The position numbers were made by a program, and so were the translations under genes. 64,000 bases of DNA from Sorex araneus (Eukaryota; Chordata; Mammalia; Eulipotyphla; Soricidae), in the NCBI RefSeq assembly GCF_027595985.1, contig NC_073311.1:33697557-33761556 (forward strand). The letters are read 5' to 3'. Positions 56,508 to 64,000 of this stretch are shown piece after piece (positions within the stretch are counted from its first letter, which is position 1; every line of letters starts with the position of its first letter). The notes under the pieces were generated by a model, which saw only the letters and a list, made by a program, of their open reading frames with translations, made no database searches and was not told the origin of the DNA.

Positions 56508-56716
56508 ATTAATATTATCATTATTATCATTATTATTATTATTATTTTGCTTTTATTGAGGGTCACACCCAACAATGCACAGGAGTTACTCCTGCTCATG
56601 CACTTAGGAATTACTCCTGGTGGTGCTTGGGGGACCATATGGGATGCTGGGAATCAAACCCAGGTTGGACATGTACAAGGCAAATGCCCTACCCGCTGTG
56701 CTATCACTTCAGCCCC
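56508..56716 (-). mobile_element. F1 SINE with (ATT)n tail, inside the L1
   Basis: The (ATT/ATC)n run at about 56508-56546 replaces the reversed A-tail. Then GGGTCACACCCAACAATGC, GGGAATCAAACCCAGGTTGG and CTATCACTTCAGCCCC. Confidence 0.9.
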
Positions 56717-56734
56717 TCTTTTATGACTTTCTTG

Positions 56735-56910
56735 ACTCAATACTTTTTAATTTTTCCCACAGTTGCAAAGTTGTTTAAGATTGGGTTTCTGTCATAAAGT
56801 GTTCCAACACCTATCCCTTCTCCTGTGTACACGAATGTATGTACACCACAAATGTCCACAGTTTCCCTTCCCCCAACCCCTCCACACCCTCCATGGGAAC
56901 ACTGTTTTAA
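56735..56910 (-). mobile_element. L1-type 3' end inserted in the old L1
   Basis: GTTCCAACACCTATCCCTTC, ACAGTTTCCCTTCCCCC and AACCCCTCCACACCC are reversed L1 3' UTR motifs, out of place within ORF2 of the host L1. Confidence 0.6.
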
Positions 56911-57924
56911 AAGGGATTGATTTTGTGGTCCTTTGTTCTTCTAGTTTATTGCACGTAGAAATGCAACTGATTTTTGTGCCTTGATTTTGTATGCTTCTAC
57001 TTTGCTCTATTGGTTTATTGTTTGTAAAAGTTTCTAGTGGTATCTTTAAGATCCTCTATAAATATTGTATCATCTGCATATAGTCATAGTTTAATTTCTT
57101 CTTTACCATTTCAGGTGTGTTTTATTTCTTTTATAGCTTAATTTCTATGGCGAAGATCTCCAAAACTACGCTTGCCTTGTGCTTGATCTCAGAAAATTTT
57201 CAGCTTTTTACCATTGAGTATGATATTGGCTGTGGTTTCTTGTGAATGGTAAATATGATAATTTATTTTTTTATCTTTTCATTATAAATAGATGATGAAA
57301 TATTATATGATCTTTCTTTTTCCTTTTGTTTATAAGCTATATTATATTAATTTGCTTATATTGAACTATTCTTGCATTCCTGAAATAAATCCTACTCCAA
57401 TCATGTGTATGATTCCTTTGATGTATTTGAAATTCAGTTCCCTAATATTTTGTTGATTTTTGATTGAATTATCATAAGGATAGCAGTCTATAATTTGTTT
57501 TCTAGTGACATTTCTGTTTGATGTTGGTACTTTAGTAATTTTAGGAATTTATATCCTATTGGGAAGGATTCCTGTTTCTTCAATATTTTGTAGGATCCTG
57601 AGGAATATAGATAACAAGTCTTGGAAATTTTTGTATAACTTACTAGAGAACCTGTCTGGATCAGGGCTTTCTTCAGGTTTTTTGTTTTGTTTTGTTTACA
57701 GTTTAAATTTTGTTACTTGATATTGGTCAGCTTAGATTTCTACTTCCTTCTGATTCCATCTGGGGAGATTGTATGAATCTGAAAATGCATCAATTTCTTT
57801 AAGATTCTTCTTTTTAATAAGAGTCATTCACTATGCCTTCTTATGACCTTTTGCATTTCTGAAGTGTCTGAAGTGTTGTAATTTTGTCCTGCTTATTTCT
57901 GATATGATTTATTTGGATTTCCTC

Positions 57925-58080
57925 CTGCTCCCTTTTTTGGAGGGGGAAGCACATCCAGCAATGCTCACGAATTTCTCCTTTCTTTGTGCTCAGGGATCAC
58001 TCCTGGCAGTGCTCATAGGACGGTATGGAGTCTTGGGAGTTTAAATTCATTTCTCACTATATCATCATTTTGATCCCTCA
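57925..58080 (-). mobile_element. F1 SINE, diverged, inside the L1
   Basis: CACATCCAGCAATGCTCACG, GGGATCACTCCTGGCAGTGC, TCATAGGACGGTATGGAGTC and a degraded head. Confidence 0.7.
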
Positions 58081-59009
58081 CCTTTTTGCCTCATGAGTCT
58101 AGCTAAAGTCTTGCCTTTTTATTTCCAAAAAAAAAAAAAAACCCAAAACCACAACGCCTGTTTCCATTGACCATTTTTGTCTTCTTTATTTCTGTTATTG
58201 ATTTTTACCCTATTTTTGTTCCTTTCACTTATTTTGGGGTTTAGTTGTTATCAATGTTCTAGTTTGTATGAGGTAGTTATCATTCTCATTCATCTCAGAG
58301 AGCATTCTTATTTTTTCATTGATTTACTCTTTGAACAATTGTTATTTAATAGTATGCCATTCCGTTTCCAAATATTGAAACTTTTACCAATTTTTTATGG
58401 TTAATTTCTACTTCCATAACAATGTTGTCTGAGAAGATACTTGCTAATGTTATTATATTTATGATTTTTGAACAGTCAAATTGTGTTCTAGCATGTGGTC
58501 AATCCTGGAGAATATTATATTCCATGTTCATTGTAAAATAATAGATTCATGTTGGGTGCAGGCTGAGGAGTTCTGTAAATGTCTATTGATCCCAATTCTT
58601 CCAAATCCTACCAAATTTGGGGTACTTATATCTTTATTAATTTTTATGTTGGGTTGATTTCTCAATAATGACATTGTTGTCTTTCACTACTATTGTCTGT
58701 CATTGACATCTCTTCTGGTCTATGAGCAATTGTTTTGAAGTTTACTGCCTTTTCATTTGGCACATATATGTTGATATAGTTAAGTCATTTTGATCTATCG
58801 ATATGTTAAATGGTGTGTAATGTCCATCCTTATTTCTTATTACTTTATTTCACTTGAACAGTTTGGTGTAACACAAACATGACTGTCTCTTTTCTTTAAA
58901 TGCGCCAATATTATGTGTCATGTTTTTCATTTTTTAAGCTTGCTTTTTACTGTGAAAATTAAAGTGTGTCTCCTATAAATAGTAAGAGGTTGGATTTTGT
59001 TTGCTGATC

Positions 59010-60167
59010 TATGAATTTCAAAGAAAAGTGTATGGGTGCTCTGGGCTCCAGTGTTCAGTGGCCAAGAGCCCTTCCACCTGGCTGGCCCACAGCAATGGAT
59101 GGACGAAGGATGGGAGTAGCGAAGAAACAGATCCTCAGACTGGTTGGTAGTCGGTTTATTTCTCTCTGCTTCTGAAGACAGATTCCTCCCTTACAGCACA
59201 ATCGTAGTCATAGTTTTGGTCCTATTCCTAGTTATCATAGTTCCATATCTTTGTCTCCTCACAGACCTCAAAGTCCTCTACTTCATTTTATTGTCTCTTT
59301 CCCCTTTCAGCACAGTTATATAGAAATCAAGAAGGGTGGGATATCAGAGATGGGGTTGAACATTGTCATAACAACAAACGAAGGTAAAGCCACTTCTTCA
59401 GGGGAAGTTCTAGGAGATTAATTCAAGGACAAAAATCTCATCTGAGGGTTCAGCACTCCAGAAAACTAGGAGATCTGCACAAGGGCGGGATTTCCATCTA
59501 GGGTATATTGCTTTCTCTTTTCCTCAGCTAGTAATCCATTTGAACAATCACAGAAAATTTACTTCTTATAATATTTCTAGTCATTTTGTATGAATACAGT
59601 AGAGATAAATTAAAATTAATGGTTTGTTCTTCCTGGGGACATCTCACTATATATTCCAGACCACAGTCCTCAAGCCAGGTTAGTCTTTCCTAACCCCACT
59701 AGGGTCCTAATTCAGTTACTTCTTTTTGGGTCGTGACAGAGTTGTCCACGACCATGCTCTTAACTTATTATACTTATGGTGCTTAGCTTGTTCCCTTTTG
59801 ATGCCAGGGTAGTTTACAGTTTACCCTGGGTCCAATCCAGTCCCTTTATCAGGACCCTCATTTTGGGGGTGTTAGGGCATCTGAGGCTTAAATCAGGTTA
59901 AGTAACATGGATGCTCATGAATGAATATTATTTTCTAGTCAATCAACTCCCATGTTACAAAGCATAGCATGAACTGACTTCCTGTGACTACAAAAAAAAA
60001 ACATTGCTAAATAAGCCATGAAAATGGCATAAAGAAAAGAGAAAAGCAATATAGGATTATTAGTTCTATATGGAATTGGGTGCGCCTCAGGGGCACTGCT
60101 ATGGGAGTAACTCAATGAACCTAAGCTCCTTGCAGGAGGAGCAAGGACAACACAATGTCATCCAATA
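59010..60167 (-). mobile_element. ERV solo LTR C, 6-bp TSD, inside the L1
   Basis: It is flanked by CTGATC (59004-59009 and 60168-60173), with ends TATGAATTTC and GTCATCCAATA (decayed TG/CA). It shares with LTR A the poly(A) region on minus (TTTATT at 59155-59160), CTGGTTG, ATGCCAGGGTAG (about 59800), CCTGGGTCC, GGACCCT and ACAAAGCATAGCATG. The flanking L1 joins cleanly across it (TTTGCTGATC then CATCTAGCAGC). No viral genes remain. Confidence 0.8.
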
Positions 60168-60969
60168 CTGATCCATCTAGCAGCTCTCCCTTTTGATGGG
60201 ATAATTCAGTCTACTGAGTTTTAGGAAAATCGTTGATATAAAGGAACTTGCTTTTTCAACGAAAATTTAGGTTGTTTTTTCCACTTTCTATTTTTATTTT
60301 TATCGGAGGCCTCTTCGGATTTGTAGCAGAGCCGGTTTGGCTACAACAAACATTTAGATGCATTTAGTTCATTTTTGTTGAAGAATCTTTTTATTCCTCC
60401 TCAGACCCGAGTAATAAACTTGCAGGGGAGAATTGTATTCTTTACATACAATCCTTTGAATTTATCATTTGATTCCATTATTGTTTATAGAGTTTTGAAA
60501 AATTCAATGTGAATTTTATGTTATTTCCCTTGGATTTGAGATTGTGTTTCTTTGTTGCCTCTTAGGTTCTTCCTCTTCTGATTACATTGTATCTCGGTGT
60601 TGTTCTGTGTTTATTTTGTTTGGCACACATTCTACCTCTTAGACCATTATAGAAATCTCTCCCTTCAAATGAGGGAAATTCTCAGCTCTTATTTCTACCA
60701 GTCATTCTTCCTCTTTATTTTAAATTTTCTTTCTATAATTTCTCAATTCAAAGGTTGTTCTCTTGCTACTGTCTATTTAATATTATAAATTTTCTTCATT
60801 TTTTTAAATTAGATCTAGTTTCTATTACCTCTTTGTTGATGCGCTTTGACTTCAGGCTTACTAATCCCATTTTCTATTTCTTCCATTCTATGTCTGAGTC
60901 CTGCTACACTGCTTCATTTAACTCCTTAATTTTTGTTTGAATGATTTTTTTTTCATATTTCTCATAAAT

Positions 60970-61221
60970 GGGCTGAAGCGATAGCACAGCGGTAGGACGT
61001 TCACCTTTCACATGGCTGACCGGTGTTCGATTCCTCCGCCCCTCTCAGAGAGCCCGGCAAGCTACCAAGTATCGGCCCACACAGCAGAGCCTGGCAAGCT
61101 ACCCATGGCGTATTCGATATGCCAAAAACAGTAACAATAAGTCTCACAATGAGAGATGTTACTGGTGCCCAATCGAGCAAATCGATGAGCAGCACGATGA
61201 CAGTGACAGTGTGACAGTGTG
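60970..61221 (+). mobile_element. F2 SINE, full length, inside the L1
   Basis: A perfect 11-bp TSD, TTCTCATAAAT, flanks it (60959-60969 and 61222-61232). Head GGGCTGAAGCGATAGCACAG, B-box GTTCGATTCC, body, RTE-derived end and the tail ATGACAGTGACAGTGTGACA. One of the best-preserved F2 copies. Confidence 0.95.
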
Positions 61222-61600
61222 TTCTCATAAATATTTTGTCAAGTTTATTGATTCTCCCTTTTTAATAATTTCCTCAGTTGAGTCAACATCAAGAGGTCTG
61301 TTTGTCTGAAATCAGTCTCAAGCAATGCTGAAAGTTCTGATGTACTTGAACACTCTTCGGGGTGTCTGTCCCCTCTGTTGAGGCCGCTGAATTCCTTTAT
61401 TTTTTTCTCATTATTCCCATTGTTTCTTAGGTGTTTGAGTTGTAGGAGGTCTGAGTATGGACTCAGTGCTCCCTTCACACTTATCGGGTTAGTGCTCTGA
61501 CTCAGACTCTACTAGCTTCTAGCAACAAAGATGGCCTTATGAAGATTTCCTGGCAGCATCTTCAGGGGCCGAGTGTAGTCAGAACTCTAAAAAGACAGGA

Positions 61601-63067
61601 TGGTGGAGAGATCTAGGAAACAAAGGAGCAAAGACAAAGCGAAGACTGTTAGGAAACAAGGCAAAAACAGGTCTCAGGTAAAAGTTGATCAGCAGGCCTG
61701 TTGATCAGGAGGCCTAACACCCGAAGTGGGAAGCTAAACTGGGACATAGAATTAGATCCAGGCAAAGGTAGGGCAGCAGGACTAGGATTAATAATCTGGT
61801 ATGCAATTTATCTGTGGCAGGAAACTCTCCTGGTATTCAATGATGAAAAAATTACTTATGCTATTACACCACCTTACATTAAAGATTTCATTTACGTTGT
61901 CTTTTTTTTTTATGAAGACATTAGGTAGAGCATTTGTGAGGGAGGAGCTGTAAGACAGTAGCTGTATTTAATTCATAAATTCCATCTGCAACTGAGTTAA
62001 CTGGTAGAAATCCTTAATTTTGGCAATTTGTAAAATAATACCAATAAGGCATTGGGTGATAGGATACTGCTCATCAACTCCAGAGTTCTAGTATAAGATT
62101 CATCCAATTAAATAATGTCAGTAAATAATTTGGATAGACTGAGAACAAATGCATATCTAATCTTCCAGTACCACCAAGAATAGTATGATTATGAATCTCA
62201 CTCACAATTGGGAATTAAAAAGATATGAACAAATGGGAGTATTGAACTAAAGAATACTGGCTACAACCAAAAATAAATGTAGAACTATATTTATACAAAT
62301 GTGAAATTATGAAAATAACAAAAGTTTTGTACAATGATTAATCATTCATCCCAATCATTTGCTAGGAAATGCATATACAAAACATTTTTTAAATATTTTA
62401 TGTCATCAAGAAAGAGAGAAAAATAAAGCTAATGGTGCAACAATTGTTATGCTCACATAAGCAGAGAGAAGTGTATGTAATTGAACTTAAGGCTAACCCT
62501 AATTGAAAAGGACAAATAAAAGTTTACTGGTGAAATAAAAATTTGAACTGAAAAGACTTGAATTACAGACATAACATGGTATGAAGCAACACACCGATAA
62601 AGCTAGTATGGTGTGTTCAGGAAAAGATTTTTTTTTAATGCTTTATAAAAAAGCAGTAAAATATAGGGCAAGAACCAATGAGACTATAGAAGCAGAGTGA
62701 GCTAAGAAGACTTGAGTAAAGACACAGGATTTAAAAACACAGGATTTGAAAAGCTAAAGCAAAGAGTTAAGCAAGAAGTAGCATTCTCAGATTTACATAT
62801 CATGTAGATAATTTGGGAAGTAATAAGAATAATTGTTTGATGATGAGAGAGAAAAGTGGGAAGAGGAAACAGAAAGAATACAAGCAATAACTTTAACTGG
62901 CCTAGTGTTACTGTGGGCACTCAAGGCTTTGTTTAAATAGAAGAACAGACCCTTACAGATAAAGTAAAAATAGAAGAGATCTACAGGTGAAACTGAAAAT
63001 GTCTTAAGAAAGAAAAAGTGAATTGTGGTATCAGTTGTCACACAAATAATAAGTACTTTAAAATAAC
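61601..63067. other. Unassigned AT-rich spacer
   Basis: No gene recognised. A 129-codon minus frame (62793-63182) overlaps the start of the next L1 in antisense and has no independent support. Confidence 0.5.
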
Positions 63068-63071
63068 CTTT

Positions 63072-64000
63072 GAGAAGTGGACCAAACCACCTAAAATTCA
63101 TATGGAACAACAAACCCCCATGAATAGCTGAAGTAATTTTGGGGAAAAAGAAGATGGGAGGCATCACCTTCCCCAACCTCAAGCTCTATAACAAAGCAGT
63201 AATAATTAAAACTGCATGGTACTGGAACAAAGGCAGAACAGTAGACCAATGGAACAGGGTAGAATACCCTTACACTAAACCTCAAATATATGAACATCTA
63301 ATCTTTGATGAGGGAGCAAGAAATGTAAAACAGAACAAAGAAAGCCTCGTTTACAAATGGCGCTGGCAACACTGGACAGCTACATGCAAAAAAATGGGCT
63401 CAGACTTATACCAAACACCATGCACAAAAGTCAGATCAAAATAGATTAAAGACCTCAACATTAGAGCAAGATACATAAGGTACATTGAAGATAAGATCGG
63501 CAAAACCCGCCACGACATTGAAGTTACAGGTATCTTCAAAGAGGACTCGCCACTGATCAGGGAAGTGGAAACAGAGATAAACAAATGGGACTATCTTAAA
63601 CTGAGAAGATACTTTACCTCAAAAGATACATCGACCAGATTACAAAGACAGTCTACAAAATGGGAAAGGATATTCACCTAATACACATCGGATAAGGGGT
63701 TGATATTAAGGATTTACAAGGCACTGGTTAAACTTCACAAGAAGAAAACATCCAACCCCATCAGAAAATTGGGCGATGAAATGAACAGAAACTTCCTCAA
63801 GGAAGAAATCCAAATGGCTAAAAGACTCATGAAAAAATGCTCCTCATCACTAATCATCAGGGAGATGCAGATCAAAACAACAATGAGAAACCATCTCACA
63901 CCAGAGACTGGCCCACATCCAAAAGAACAAAAGTGACCGGTGTTGGCGTGGATGTGGGGAGAAAGGGACTCTCTTTCTCCTGGTGAGAATACCGACCGGT
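63072..64000 (+). pseudogene. L1 ORF2 C-terminal region, few disablements, runs off window
   Basis: It opens at TGGACCAAACCACC and stays in one reading frame to about 63936. Conserved L1 ORF2 blocks are readable: MGGITFPNLKLYNKA, KTAWYWNKGR, DQWNRVEYP, HLIFDEGARN and [13 protein letters not shown]. Only three in-frame stops are seen (63121 TGA, 63442 TAG where other L1s have Trp, and about 63679 TAA). The frame is lost near 63937. The 5' part, with endonuclease and RT, is absent (5' truncation). The 3' UTR lies beyond the window, so no TSD can be checked. Confidence 0.9.

Larger units (their letters stand above)
54785..61600 (-). mobile_element. Old L1, nearly complete, multiply interrupted
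   Basis: On plus, the reversed L1 reads from the ORF2 C-terminus (CACAACTTCTTTATCCATTT, GGCATTTAGGTTGTTTCCAG, CATATTGGCCATCTATATG) through RT (AATCATGTGTATGATTCCTT near 57400, CCTGTCTGGATCAGGGC near 57650) and the region at 58.7-59.0 kb. It resumes after the LTR (TTTTGATGGGATAATTCAG, 60192) into ORF1-like sequence (TTTCTATTTCTTCCATTCT, 60871). It is riddled with stops. Its five or more later insertions give a relative age order. The right limit, about 61.5 kb, is uncertain. Confidence 0.75.

Noticed and set aside
62793-63182. 129-codon minus-strand open frame
   Set aside because: AT-driven frame overlapping the L1 in antisense; hydrophobic and low-complexity with no support.

Overview
This window looks like gene-free, repeat-dense DNA from a shrew (Soricidae, most likely the genus Sorex). 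The diagnostic signal is dozens of copies of tRNA-headed SINEs with a GGCTGGAGCGATAGCACAGC head and a GGTTCGATTCC B-box. I recognise these as shrew-type (SOR) SINEs from memory. L1, MIR, RTE-type LINEs and class II-like ERV LTRs complete a placental-mammal picture. I found no believable protein-coding exon, tRNA gene or rRNA gene. The long open frames are microsatellite translations, retrotransposon remnants or antisense of repeats.

Two SINE families share one tRNA-like head. Family 1 (F1) has an A-rich tail, as expected of an L1-mobilised SINE. Family 2 (F2) carries a different body and ends in the same sequence as the RTE-type LINE copies here, with a (TGACAG)n tail. The RTE copy on the minus strand at about 19.61-22.86 kb is near full length. 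Its 5' untranslated part contains the F2 body, and its 3' coding end is the F2 tail. A longer F2 element at 5.0-5.5 kb keeps an extra block of the RTE 5' region. F2 therefore looks like a tRNA-headed, internally deleted satellite of the RTE, the kind of partnership known for BovB and Bov-tA in ruminants. One F2 copy (12.87-13.13 kb) has swapped the RTE tail for an A-rich tail.

Layout. 0-1.45 kb: SINE ends and a 5'-truncated RTE (+). 1.9-9.4 kb: scattered SINEs, L1 3' ends and MIR. 9.6-15 kb: two related LTRs (-), an L1 end and SINEs. 17.3-23.1 kb: a nested complex in which two copies of a retroposon with an L1-like tail (called D and E here) lie side by side, the RTE (-) splits E, and a composite element F sits at the RTE 3' end. 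23.5-39 kb: SINEs, L1 3' ends, MIRs and quiet spacers. 40.2-42.9 kb: a SINE hit twice, once by a U6 snRNA-SINE chimeric retrocopy whose tail has grown into a long (CTTT/CCTT)n tract, followed by a second large purine tract in the opposite strand sense. 46.4-50.2 kb: the most repeat-poor stretch. 54.8-61.6 kb: one old L1 (-) split by four SINEs, an L1 end and a 1.16-kb LTR with a 6-bp target duplication. 63.07 kb to the end: an L1 ORF2 3' part (+) that runs off the window.

Boundaries are by eye. Where I give a target-site duplication (TSD) the edges are good to a few bases; elsewhere they are approximate.
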